Counted from the first letter of the stretch, positions 32,315-44,240 are shown. The stretch is 64,000 nt of DNA from Macrostomum hystrix (GCA_950097015.1 CATNEN010000002.1:3875001-3939000), one strand, 5' to 3'. A program made the numbers and translations. Notes: generated from the letters alone by a model not told the origin.

Positions 32315-34995
32315 TTAACACGCGGTCTCGTCATCATCAGAATCATCTGATGCTGAATTGAATGAGTTATCTAGATCGTCCAGTCGTTCGTTAGAATCAT
32401 TTTTGTCTAAACTGTCAACCGTGGGAGTTAAACTTTGGATTGAGTCTTGGTTGACTGAGAGCATTGCTATAGGGACACTTTCAATTTGCCGGTAAATAAT
32501 CTGAAACAGTCGGTGAAAGTGTGCCGGTAGACCTGGTTGACCTTCTAAAGTTATACAATGCTCTTGAATACGCTTCTGAATATCACGCCATTCATCAAAA
32601 AGAAAGTTTTTTTCCTCATCAAGCCTCTATTTTTTATGACTTACGTCAATGGCGCGTCTACGAAAGCTTCCTGTAAAATCGTTTTTAGCAATTCCGGAAT
32701 AGAAGCTATGCTTAGGGTTTTGAAGTTCTGTAAAAGTTGGTCTATCGTTTTGTGGCATCTATTTGGAATAGAGTTTCTGCATTTCCGAAGTTAGACTAAA
32801 AACTCTACGAGCACAACTTTTTGTTCGACTTTGACCTGTGGAAGTACCAAGTTCTCTAAGCCAATATATTCTTTGAGTGGCAACTGACCTTAAAGAGCCC
32901 AGCGTATCTTCTTCAAGAGAGGCGTGACCCGAAATTGATTCCATATGCCATTGCTGGCCTAAGACCAGAATCTGCTCATCCGATACGTCAAAGCGAGTGT
33001 CAATACAACCAGAATTTTTTAAGACAGCCATTTCATGCATTAGAGCTTGAATTTCGTTTTTTATTGCTGTAGAGGTAGTTGTAATCAATTTCAACCTTTG
33101 CGCAAACCACACATGTGCATTTAAAAGTTGTTGAGCATTGAAATTGTGTAAAATATGGGATATGGACATTGTCCTCCGATCATTCCGCATGTACTTAAAA
33201 AACTTTCCATACGGTCTTAAGGCAGCCCAGGCTCGTTCAGAATGCTCACCGTCACACAAGCCAGCTCCCGGAGTAACGCGTACGGATAAATTCAGCTGAC
33301 AGCTAGTTTTATGTCCAAGGACGTGAAACGCATTAACAGCACACATGCTGCTATGGACATCAGCCCCGGACTGTGCAACGATAGACTTGACCCGATTGGA
33401 GACACGACAACCTGAAATTGAAACGATTTCGAGTATATTCGAGCAAGAAAACATTTTATGCCACTTTCAATATTTTTTGGAAAACTGTTAAAAATATTTT
33501 GCACGAAGTATGAATTATAATGATATGATTTAAACTGTACGCATGTTAAATCGGATTACTCACCAACGTCATAAATAAACAGTAGATGCTTTGACACTGG
33601 CGTCGTTTTTAAATAATGAAGCAGGCATTCCTCTGGATAGCAAAGACGCTCTCCTGGAGTATTTATATTACACCCTGTCACAAGCCTATTGTGTCTGCAG
33701 AACAGACCAAAGAATCCATAGACGTTGTTCCGTGAGGCACCTCTCGAGGTCTCTTTAGTTGTACTACCAGCTCTCCAGTTAGGACAACTGTCAGGCTCAG
33801 GATGATGGACAGTAGAACCTTGTTGAGAATTTCCATCTACGTAAATAAGAGGTTCAGGCAAAATACGACCATCACCTGGTAAATCCTTCTGCTTTCCACC
33901 CGACGCTGCAAATTGCTGCCAACCGAAGAGACCATCACCACATAGAACAGTCTTGCGTTTAGAGTTTTTTTCTGGGCAACTTAGGCATGTTTTTGGCCAA
34001 CATGAATTATGGTTTTGCAACTCGCGAAAGCGCAAAAGTACACCGTACCGCTGAATACGTTGGTAGACACTCTTCGCTAAGTCTGGACTCCAGCAACCTT
34101 GTCCCACGACTGTGCCCTTAAAGAATGAGTGAATTGCTCTATGCATAGGCAACTGTCCATCCATGCACATTGAATCAAGAAGTGAAAGGAAACTAAATGA
34201 AAAAAAGTTAAACATTCGCCATCTGATGAAGCCGTTGCTGGGAAGTAGCCCTGAGACAGCAAAGCACAACAGGTGTCGCATGCTGCACATGTAAAAACTT
34301 TTGCCTGGACGCTTCCGGTTATGTTAATTAACTGCACGTTGCTCGCTGCATTAAATACTTTGCCTCTCGCACAGTCATTACAGCAGTAAAGTTTTGGAAA
34401 AGATATGGCTGCCCCGGAAGTTTCCTCACTAAACATCAGTAGATCGATCTGCGGGAGGAAGTTACATTTTAGTTTACATTTTTGATTGGCATAGATTGCT
34501 AAAATTGCTGTTGAGATCTTTTTTTCTTGTTTCGTTTAAAAAAGTGCACTTATGAGCTAAAGATCACTAAATATATGTAGGTTTGCTTACATTCCAGAGT
34601 AGAAATTTATGAGCAACGAAATCTCCATGAGTTACTTCCTTGCAGTCAGCACATAGATCCACGTTACAGGTTATACAGCGAAAAATACCTTGGTTTTCTC
34701 GGCAGCGTATGCACTGGCTCAAAATAAATGACTTCCGATAACTCGGTGAACAATTTTCAACAAATGAATCATAATTTTCCCACTCGATAAAGCAATCGGA
34801 CGAACTTTCAAAGTCGAAATCTGCTTCTTGAAAAACAGAACTGGACGTGCCAGAAGTGTTTTGAACTGCAGATTTAGCACTATGTTGATTCCAACAGTCT
34901 TTACCGGCAGAGTATTTTGTTGATCTTGGTCGTCCACGCAGGCCAGAAACGTAAGTTACCTTGCGTGTTTTCTTCAGGGTTTTAAAACGGTACAT
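32315..34995 (-). pseudogene. KDZ-superfamily transposase, decayed (two in-frame TAG, one frameshift)
   Basis: Exons (minus): 34995-34591, 34448-33564, 33411-32315, GT/AG borders. An acceptor (TTATTTCAG) sits directly before the first ATG. Exon 1 holds a cysteine cluster, CIRCRENQGIFRCITCNVDL, CADCKEVTHGDF, HKFLLWN, of the CxC2 type found in KDZ transposases. Exon 2 continues with VFTCAACD and LLSQGYFPAT, then shifts frame at a run of seven T near 34208 and continues HRAIHSFFKGTVVGQGCWSP. Exon 3 has the family core VNAFHVLGHKTSCQ, VTPGAGLCDGEHSERAWAAL and NDRRTMSISHIL. The exon 3 frame is open from 33411 to a TAA at 32315 apart from TAG at 32759-32761 and 32627-32629, and the tail is acidic. 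Total span about 795 codons. Known: KDZ (Kyakuja-Dileera-Zisupton) are large cut-and-paste transposons. Its 3' end lies next to the right arm. Confidence 0.88.
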
Positions 34996-35740
34996 CTGAA
35001 ATAAGTAAAATGTACTTACTTTAATTTGATTTAATGAAGTTTAATAATGCAACAAATATCATGTTTGACCAGGACTATTTGAATCCTTATTATTTGTATC
35101 CACTACTTTAGGGCACCGCAAAATATATAATAATATAATCATAACGACTAAGAGTTAAATAATCTACCGGAAAATGCCTTTGAAGGTGAAAGCTCTTGGC
35201 TCGTCTGATTGATAGGTAGATCTGGAATTTATTACTTTTCGTTTTCATTTATTTTTAAGTAGTTTCTGTTCAATATGTTGTAGCGGTTGAAATCATTGTG
35301 CCATGTTTCAACAGCTTGCAGCAACTGAGACCAATAAGTACTTTAAACAACTTAGAGGTGAAGTCTGCAGTTCAAAGTGTTCCCAATATTGAATCAGATA
35401 TTAAAAGTTCGCAGCCAATTAACGGCTGTGCTTCTATGTTTACTAATCTTGACTAATCAAAAGGGAAACTAACGTTAGTATTTAAGTTGGCGATATTATA
35501 CTTCTGGCGATTTGAGTATAATATCCCTACCAATTTCAGCTCAAATGAATGCGGCAGAAGGTAGCCTGTTGGGCGATTGAACTGCCATGTTAGTGTTTTT
35601 TTACTAATGGAGCCGAGATATATATTTATGTACATCAGGAATTTAGGCAGCTATCATATGCTAAACTGTAATTGTTTTTGCTTGTTGTAGCCTAGTTCGG
35701 TAATTTACAGAATTTACAGAACTTCAAAAAAATTCGCTTA
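34996..35740. other. AT-rich DNA upstream of the KDZ gene, no gene seen
   Basis: May contain the 5' UTR exon and promoter of the KDZ gene. Nothing specific is recognised. Confidence 0.4.
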
Positions 35741-36735
35741 AAATACGAGCGAATACCAGATACACCCTATCTGGTGACCGGCAATGAAACCTGGATACCG
35801 CACTTTGACCCTGAGACCAAGCAGAAAGCAAGGTGTGGGCGTTGAAGGGTTCAGATCCACCTGTGAAAGCGAAGCGAGACCAGCACTGCAAGAAGATCAT
35901 GCTGACCCTTTTCTTCGATCAAGAAGGTTGACCTGACCCTTCTGGGTCTAACCCTGACCATCGACTTCCTTGGGCCTAACAGCACGGTTAACTCGGACCG
36001 GTACACGGAGACGCTGACTAAGATGAAATCAGACATCCGCAACAAGCGCAGGGCTGCGATGAAGCCTCACCTCCTGTTGCACGACAACGCTCGACCTCAC
36101 ACGGCCAAGAAAACGCTTGATCGTATCAACGAACTCAATTTTGATCTGCTTGCGCACCCACCCTACTCACCAGACTTAGCTCCTTGCGACTACGCAATTT
36201 TCCCTCAGTTAAAGAAGCACCTGCGGGGGCGCATCTTTGACCATCGCGACAACTTGGAAGGTGAATTCAGGCGGGTTCTGCTGCACGAAATTCCGCGTCG
36301 AGCTTATGCAGATGCCATCAATGCGCTTCTCACGCGATGGACTAAGTGCTGCGAGCTAAGGGGGACTTCGTCGAAAAGTCGTCAGTCGACGGCGATGGCG
36401 ATGCTGCCAGGGGTTAGCGATATGGGCGGCACCGGCCGCCTCCTCGCTGCGTCTGTCATGGAGGCTCCCTGCCGCTAAGTCAAAGAAGTAGGTCAGCAAT
36501 GGCGATGCTGCGTGACCGATTCCGCTGGCCTTGACTTGGTGTAACTCTACCCCTTACCCCTTGTTCTAATTTTAGCTAAAACTTTTTAATGAGTTGACAT
36601 ATTTACTTGATTTAAAAAGCATTAGAACTGCTGGATGTTTATATATCAGTGACGTAAGTTTCAATAAACTATGTTGCACCAGTTTGCCTGTGCATCGATT
36701 TTTCCCGCTATTTCTGGGACACCCTACGTATAAAA
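35741..36735 (+). pseudogene. mariner (DD34D) transposase remnant, 5'-truncated
   Basis: Three frames in succession give the C-terminal two thirds of a mariner transposase: TGNETWIPHFDPETKQ; then VWALKGSDPP and KKIMLTLFFDQEG; then NSDRYTETL, LLLHDNARPHTA and HPPYSPDLAPCDY. The second and third catalytic aspartates are 34 residues apart, as in mariner. The first (GDETW) is Asn here (AAT at 35783-35785). At least two frameshifts. The 3' flank ends in a mariner-like terminal repeat (CTGGGACACCCTACGTA, to 36730). Inactive. Confidence 0.9.
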
Positions 36736-36974
36736 ACAAATATTTCAGAAACGACTTTGAAAATTTTCGTCTTTACTTCCATGGATTTCCTTCCAATTTC
36801 AATGAGGTGAATATAATTTAACACATATTTTGTTAGCATGTTGCAGTAAATTTTTAGACTACATGATAAAATTCTGTAAATTTCATTGCATTTTCTTATT
36901 TTAGAACAATGTCAAATGTCTGTTAGAGCAATTGGAATCCCATCGGATGTTCGCATAATCAGGCCGCTAACAGC

Positions 36975-37124
36975 AGCGACCTTCTTGCCGCCATGGACGT
37001 GTTCCAGCTGGTGGCCAAGTCAGAGGGTCTGGGACCACTTCAGATGGGCGTCACCGGTGTCGACATGTTTGATTTGCTGCTCCAACCATTCCATGAGGCA
37101 GCCGCAGCAATAGCTCTGCAATGA
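36975..37124 (+). pseudogene. Methyltransferase-like fragment, copy 2
   Basis: A 147-bp block nearly identical to 26555-26697. In frame it reads SDLLAAMDVFQLVAKSEGLG and on to DLLLQPFHEAAAAIALQ, then TGA (37122-37124) where copy 1 has TGG. Only the central exon piece is present and there is no motif I upstream. Confidence 0.7.
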
Positions 37125-39610
37125 GTTTTCTGATGTTGGTTACTCAAATGCCAATATCTGTAAAGTGACTGGTCACAGGCAGGTGAAAACAGTCAAGCAG
37201 TACCTGCAATTTGGAAGTCAATGCACATTCAAGATGTAGGCCACGTGCAGCGCACTGCATACATTTCTACATAGAGCTAACTCATCCATAGGCAACACAA
37301 ATCAAGTGGAGACAAATGTTAATTTTTGTTTCTCTATTTATACTGTTAATATACAATAGATTTAAAAAAAAGTTGAATATGTTTTTTGCTGCATGCATAA
37401 ATGCATTGGCAACATTGCCATGCCAGTGTAATTATGTAGTGTGCATTATGCAGGCCACTGACCAATTTGTACACCACTGCATGCCACTTCTGAAAATACA
37501 CACAGGAAAATTCTTGTCTGCACTACATGATCCACACTATGGATAGATATGGCATAGGCGTTATCTGCATGCTTAAGTGTTGTACAAGAAAAGTTTGTTT
37601 GAGACACTACAACCAACTATAGTCATCAAAACTATTGTGTCTTGAATGTTTTTGTACATATGATTGTTGGATTATGTTTATTCCAGTCTGGTGAGCTGGA
37701 AAGTCTAGGCAATCCTAGATTTATTGCATTGTGCTCCAACACTAAAACTTTTGTTGCTGATTCTTCAGGCCAGCTAGTGAGAGAGAATTGGCAGGTGATA
37801 TCACTGTGAGGCTCCCTTTTTGTTCCGTTTTACATGGAGACTAAAGTTATGAGATTCTTGCCTTTTCAATTGATGGGTCTGTCTGTCTAAAAGCCCAGAG
37901 GGATTTTGATTTGCCAAAGGAAATCACAGGTCTTAGCTGTGACAGCAAGTGCCAGGCTCTCTACATTGCTCAGTGGAATTCATTTTCTGTGGCAGGTTTA
38001 ATTGGCTGCAGTTTGAGGGTGATCGATGTAGGCAGCCAGCCAGACTGTTTTTAGGACTGATTGCAAAACAAAACACCAGCAGATAAGCATAAATTTTGAG
38101 CATGGATTCATATGGATAAAATTGAAATTATAAGCATAGGACCACGTGGATAAAATTGAAATTATCAGCATAGGACCACGTAGATAAAATTGAAATTATC
38201 AGCATAGGACCATGTGAATTAGCACTTCCTATGGGACACAGCTAGGCCCTGGAAGCATGGTTAATAAAAAATTATTAATTATATTAGTTGTCTATACAAC
38301 TACGGGCAACATATTTAAGGAAAATATGAGTGAATAGAAAGCACTGACGGTCATACTTACGTTAACAAATAGCTAATTTGACGATTTAATCTAAATTAAT
38401 TAGAAACTTTATATTTACTATTTTGCTATAAAAATGCGCTGCGACAAAAAAATTGCAATGCTTTTGACTGAGACTTCAAAATAAATTAAAGATTTAAGAA
38501 TAGATCTATTATCTAGTAGTAGTATCAGTAGATAATTAACACAAGTAACCTAATCGGTTTAGGATAGCATAGTGTAGTGCGGCTGGAAATGTTCTTTTAA
38601 AATTGCGCTAAATATTTAATTGTTGCTATACAGTAACTATAGCGATTGCAAATAACATTATTATGTTATTAATTTCTACTTTTATGACCCTTGAAAATAA
38701 TGCAAATATTAATTATAAATTATTTTAATCGTTGTCTAATTAAAATATAATCGCACCAGTTTGAAAAGCGCGCTGCAATCGATTGTAAGTGTAAGGCGCG
38801 GCGCGGCGTGTAAACTGAAGACGTTAAATTGCTGTAGTAAAACTGTTTAAATTCGCGGCCTTCAAACCCAGTTATACTACAATAGAATAGGATAGAATAT
38901 TGGATAGGAATAAAACAACCGCAAAAACTGTAATTTAAAATTTAAATTTCAAGTCAATAAAGCGCTTGTCTGTAACTAAAAACTGTTAAAGCAATTTTAA
39001 TTTTTGTGCAATAAAATGAGATTTTTTACTAATTCTACGTTTTGTTTTTAGCGTTTGTTTTGTTTTAACGTGTTTACGTAACATTTTATCGTCCGGGAGT
39101 TTAGTTTGCGTGAAGGAATTGGGACGTACCAAAATAAACACATATGAACACAAAATGAAGCAACGTTTAATAAAAACAGAATGTATATGAATAAATTTCG
39201 AATTTAGATTGCAGAAAACAAAAAATATCAAATAATTCACAATTGGTTATGATCGATCGTGTAACCTTTCAATGGTCCCTAGCAATCGAAATTCATTACT
39301 AATTCATTTGTTGGCCGGAACTCGGGAGGGAGATAAGATACCAAACTATTACCTTATTAATGTACGAAACACAGTCCCTCTTCCTCTATTTAGAATCTCA
39401 ATCTTGTGCATCGGAACGCGCCAAATTTTTAAATTATGCATACTTACATACCTAGCTTCTACTTATTCATTCCTATATTTATAATTGTATACTTATTCTC
39501 TCTTGTATCTTCTAAATTACAGATTTTAGGTTCAACTGTTACGGTATAGAATAAATAAGAATGAAAGAACGATTAAGAACGATAAAGAACTTTTAAGTTG
39601 GGCTTTCTAC
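37125..39610. other. AT-rich intergenic DNA with a MITE-end remnant
   Basis: No gene recognised. At 38092-38205 three tandem copies of GGATAAAATTGAAATTATCAG with a CATAGGACCACGT step match the inverted ends of the Mutator-like MITEs. Confidence 0.5.
38092..38205. mobile_element. Mutator-like MITE end, tandemly repeated remnant
   Basis: Matches the right end of the element at 42507-43180 (GATAAAATTGAAATTATC, then TAGCACTTCC) and repeats about three times. No matching left end was found. Confidence 0.6.
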
Positions 39611-40547
39611 CAGCCAGTATAATAACATTTTTTCCCTTCACTTCTATCAAGTCCGTGTAGATTGTTGAGTAGCGCTGAATCCTCGCATGCGGAAGGTCCC
39701 TAGCTCGATTACCAATTACATTTGATTTTTGTAATTGACGAAATAAAACTTATCACTTTTTGTCATTTATTCTTTTCATTCCTCCTTTCTATTGATCTGT
39801 CATCTATTTCATTTCTAAAATGCATATAATATGCCTGTGTTGTATTATAGTTCTTGCCGTTCTAGCCAAAAAGATATAATTCATTATGCAAGAGTTTTCC
39901 ATATACGAAATTCGTTCGCCACTGCTTCGAGTTCTTTCGAGTTCTAGGGACAAGTTTGGTTTCTTTTGAAAAATGGCTTTGTCATGTATGTATCTCATGT
40001 ATCTCATTGAGCTACTTAGTCGAAGTTATTCTACACTACGCCGTAAAAATGGCTTCCCTATATGTTTGGAAATGTCTAGAAATGGCTAGTGTTATGGCCA
40101 GCCAGTATAATAATATTTTTTCCCTTCACTTGTATTAAGTCTGTGTAGATTGTTGAGTAGCGCTGAATCCTCGCATGCGGAAGGTCCCTAGCTCGATTAC
40201 CAACCACTACTGATTTTTGTAATTGACGAAATAAAACTTTTTCACTTTTTGTCATTTTTTCTTTTCATTCCTCCTTTCTATTAATCTGTCATCTATTTCA
40301 TTTCTAAAATGCATATATGCCTGTGTTGTATATAGTTCTTGCCGTTCTAGCCAAAAAGCTATAATTCATTATGCAAGAGTTTTCCATATCGAGTTCTTTG
40401 AGTTCTAGGGACAAGGATTCTAGTTTGGTTTCTTTTGAAAAATGGCCTTGTCATGTATGTATCTCATGTATCTCATTGAGCTACTTAGTCGAAGTTATTC
40501 TACACTACGCCGTAAAAATGGCTTCCCTATATGTTTGGAAATAAGTT
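39611..40547. repeat. Tandem duplication, two units of about 487 bp
   Basis: CCAGCCAGTATAATAA at 39611 and 40098 starts two long near-copies (shared AGTAGCGCTGAATCCTCGC and GAAGTTATTCTACACTACGC). Each has a tRNA-like GGTCCCTAGCTCGATTACC (B-box-like), so the unit may include a worn SINE. Small indels separate the copies. Confidence 0.85.
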
Positions 40548-40621
40548 ATTTATATAGTTTCTTACTACATGCACGTGGGTTAGGAATGCAATTCCCCCAA
40601 GGCCACCGCCAGTAAGGCTAG

Positions 40622-40700
40622 CCCCCCGTGGGTCCACGTGGAATCACCCGGCTAGCCGAGTATTTTTTGACTAGTGGAAGTGTCGGCTAGCCGGCGGCCG
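40622..40700 (-). repeat. 79-bp hairpin-bearing repeat, right copy of an inverted pair
   Basis: Reverse complement of 17305-17383 with about three differences. Homology ends abruptly at CGGCCGCC and at the G run. See the left copy. Confidence 0.8.
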
Positions 40701-42497
40701 TTAGATGGGCCGAGAGTCAAAATATATTTAAGTTTAACAGGGCGACAAGGAAGGGGGGTTGGTTAGAAGGGTAACATGTGCGCGGACTGGCCAGAGGTAA
40801 GAGATGAAACGCAGGGGAAGGAAAGAGAGACGAGGTGAGAGCCAATCAGAGCCGAGAGAGAGGATAAGGCTAATAAATAAATTGAACAGGCAGGGGGAGA
40901 GAGAAGAGAGTACATTAAGAGGGCGTGCGAAATGAGAAACCAGGGAGAAGTTAATACAAGCAGAATTTTCGAGAAAAAAATTTACTGAAAAATTTAAGCA
41001 GCTAATTTTACAGATTTTTTATGTGCATGGCTGATTCTATTTACTAGCCTACAGCGACTACTAAATTCTAGTCATTTAGCAGTATATTCTACTATACATA
41101 TGCAGCTGTTGTTCCTGGATCCTGATGTCAAATACCATGTCTATCCCAACGACCTAACTGGCTGGTCAAACATTCCCAATGTGACGACAACAAAATTATT
41201 AAAAGAGCAGCAGAACTAAGGCCGACTCCAACGCGATTCATTTGGGACGGATGAAGTTGCAGAACGATATGTAAATTTGGAGCTGGTCAAGCAATTCTAA
41301 CTGGTGCCAGTCTCCTAGCCACACTAAGTAGACGCTGCACTGCCTGAAGAAAATGCTGCATGACCCATCACGTCGAATACTGAAGAGATCAAAAAAATTA
41401 TGTTCAAGCGCGATTTCTAGATGGCAGCGTCGTTAAAAATATTTGTTGTAAGGATTGGCTGGTATTTGGTACAAGGACCACTATTAATCCTAGGCAGTCA
41501 ACATTGAAGTCCTTGAATTTTAAACGAAATGAATTGTAGCATTTTCTTTTCCAAAATTTGCTAAAAAATCCGTGTATATTTTCAGAGCTTTTTTGTGATT
41601 TTAGATGTAAAAAGTAGGGGCCTAAAATAAAAATTTTTAATGGCTTCGAAAAACACGTTTGCATAAGCAAAGTTACTGACTTTTAATATTAGAGCCGATC
41701 CTGTTTGTTTGAACCCAGCAAACACGACAGAATGAAAGCACGAGTTTAAAAGTCGTGTGCAAGTAGTTTTTCATCGAAAAATTATTAACAGGTGCGCTTG
41801 ACTTACTTGACTTAACAGGTGCGCTGGCAGAGCCCGATTTTTAAGGGAAAAATAAGTTATTTGTGTTCGACGTTAATTGTCGACCATTGTTTTGAGATTT
41901 TGAGCTACATTTTTTGTTAAAAAATATCAGTATAAAAACGCTTTTCAGGCACATGTTGCATGTCTTATTGTCTATGGGTATGCTTAGTAAAAAATTCCAT
42001 ACTATTTAGTGACTACTAGTCATACTATATACTAGCTACCTTGTGGGAGAAAGAAATAGCTATGATTGCTTTTTGCTCAGGTCGTTCAGAATTATTTCAG
42101 ATTTATCGGTTAATTAATTTAAGGCTTTTTATTACAACTGTAGTTTTCCAGATTCCAGGTTGCATTTACTTTATTCGATTTTATGTGATTTGTGTCCTAG
42201 TGCTTCTCTCTTTAATTATCACTCTAAGGATATGATATAAGACCAAAGTTGTTCTAGTACAATTTTTTTACTATCCTAGTCCTACTTCTGACACCAACGT
42301 TGTTACTGAGGTATTTTGATATAATAGGGCCCCTATCTAAGTAATTTCAATATTTATGTCTCCTAAGTTCTGAGTATAGGCTTTCCAAAGAGCGTTACCA
42401 ACCAAAGATCTCAAGTGTACAGCAATACTTTCTACTTCTCTCTCTTTAATTCTTCTAGCATTCGCCTCCATATGTTTTATAAAGTATGAAATAACAC
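40701..42497. other. Intergenic DNA, purine-rich then AT-rich
   Basis: 40740-40940 is strongly purine-rich on the plus strand (GGAAAGAGAGACGAGG type). The remainder is AT-rich. No gene seen. Confidence 0.5.
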
Positions 42498-42506
42498 TTC
42501 TGAGTA

Positions 42507-43180
42507 GGCAGAGCTTATTCCCACGGTCCCGTGCCGATAATTTCAATTTTATCCACACGGATCCGTGCCGATAATTTTCTGCTTATCCACACGGCAGCTT
42601 GTATGAATAGGTCTAAAACTCTTTATATAAATATGCCGTGCCGTTAATTTCAATTTTATCCACACGGTTCTGTTCTTTAAAACGAGGCCCTTTCGGGTTT
42701 GAACGTTTGTTGAACCCTCGAGCCAATAGATCGACAAAGTTGACAGTGTGTTACGACAGTGTTCTACATTCGACCTACATATTCATTAACCGACATTAAT
42801 GTCATCCTTTTTAATTATTGTAATAACAACTTACTAAATCTTTTGTCATCGTTACATGTTTTCATTCGAATTGTATTGACTTAAAAAAGTAAGAAGTCTA
42901 TCTAAGAAAATCATACGAGTCAACCAGTAGAATTCTAGTCAGCACCAAACTCGTCACACATTATAAATCATTGTTATTCTTTTACACTATGCATTGATAG
43001 TGTACACTATACACTATACTCTGAAGCAAAAGCCTTATGCTCAGAGAAGAATAGGTATAGGGACTTAAAAGTAGACCTATTCATACAAGCTGCCGTGTGG
43101 ATAAGCAGAACATTATCGGCACGGATCCGTGTGGATAAAATTAAAATTATCGGCATGGGACCGTGGGAATAAGCACTTCC
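42507..43180. mobile_element. Mutator-like MITE, copy 2, perfect 9-bp TSD
   Basis: A 674-bp element with inverted ends of about 110 bp (GGCAGAGCTTATTCCCACGG on the left; the right end reads GGAAGTGCTTATTCCCACGG inward). Flanked by TTCTGAGTA at 42498-42506 and 43181-43189. The ends carry palindromic steps such as CACGGATCCGTG. The interior is AT-rich and non-coding. Confidence 0.9.
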
Positions 43181-43189
43181 TTCTGAGTA

Positions 43190-44240
43190 TTGTATAAAAA
43201 TTTTGTATCAAACTAGGATCAACATCAACAAGGTTGAGGTTTTCCCTTGATTTTGCTCCTGTATTTATACCAAAATGTATCAATTTAAAGAAAATTAATT
43301 GTGTATTCAAACAAATATTTTGCATTAAAACAAATGCATTGCATTTGCCCACATTGAAACAAAAATCATAAAAACTCACAGAATAATCTGTTTATTTGTT
43401 TTTTGCCTATATCATTTGGAAAGGCTATCTATCAAATAATGCCATATAAGATTTGAATATAATAAGCTAGGCCTGGCCACCTGGATATACCTTGGGTTAG
43501 ATACATGCATAAATAGACTAATTGTCTTTATAGCAATAGACTACTACTATTAGCTATTTCTTTCTAGTTGTTAGGTTTTGATTTAACCTAGCTAGTCCTA
43601 ATTCAAAAGTAAAATATGTATTCAAGGCAGGTCAAATTGACAATTTAGCAAGTAAATAATAAACAATTAATTTGTTGTGGGTTAGTTAGGCCTAGTTTAG
43701 ATTGCTACAATGCTACTTTAGATTGCTACAATACTACATTGCTACAGTGCCGATATAATGGCTCACATTTTTCTAACTTTTTTTAACACTAATTTTAACA
43801 CTAGCCTTAAAATTGACAATCTTCAAGAATCATTTACTAAACTTAAATTGGTGAAATGTATTTGTAACAAGAAAAACTATGAACACTGAATGCTTGGATT
43901 GCCCATTACTCAACACTAGCCTACATCCAATGACATAATTTGTTGGTATGATTTCAAGAGTGTAGCACTTGTGCCATGCCATGCATAGGTTGTAAGCAAG
44001 CTTTGGCATGTGCCTAGGTACCTTTGATCAAATTAGTGAGTTTATTGTTTAGTAGCTAAATTTCTTAGTACATTTAGTTGTACTATAAAACTCAGTGCCA
44101 CAGGATGTCTGACTGCCATACTTATAGAAGTATAACTATCAAGATGAACCAAGCAGAAATATTTTGCTAGAAAAAAATTGTGAATTCAAGTTTCCTGTGC
44201 CTCTCTTCAAACTGTGATAGAGATACAGTTGATTTTTTTC
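43190..44240. other. AT-rich intergenic DNA, no gene seen
   Basis: Nothing recognised between the MITE and the 64-bp satellite. Confidence 0.5.

Noticed and set aside
32627-32761. TAG read as a sense codon (alternative genetic code)
   Set aside because: Other genes in the window end at TAG in sensible places (the WSC protein), and the tektin and C2CD5 frames do not use TAG internally. Mutation of a transposon copy is enough.
36886-37113. Open frame of 75 codons over methyltransferase copy 2
   Set aside because: It is in the wrong frame relative to the recognisable protein of copy 1.
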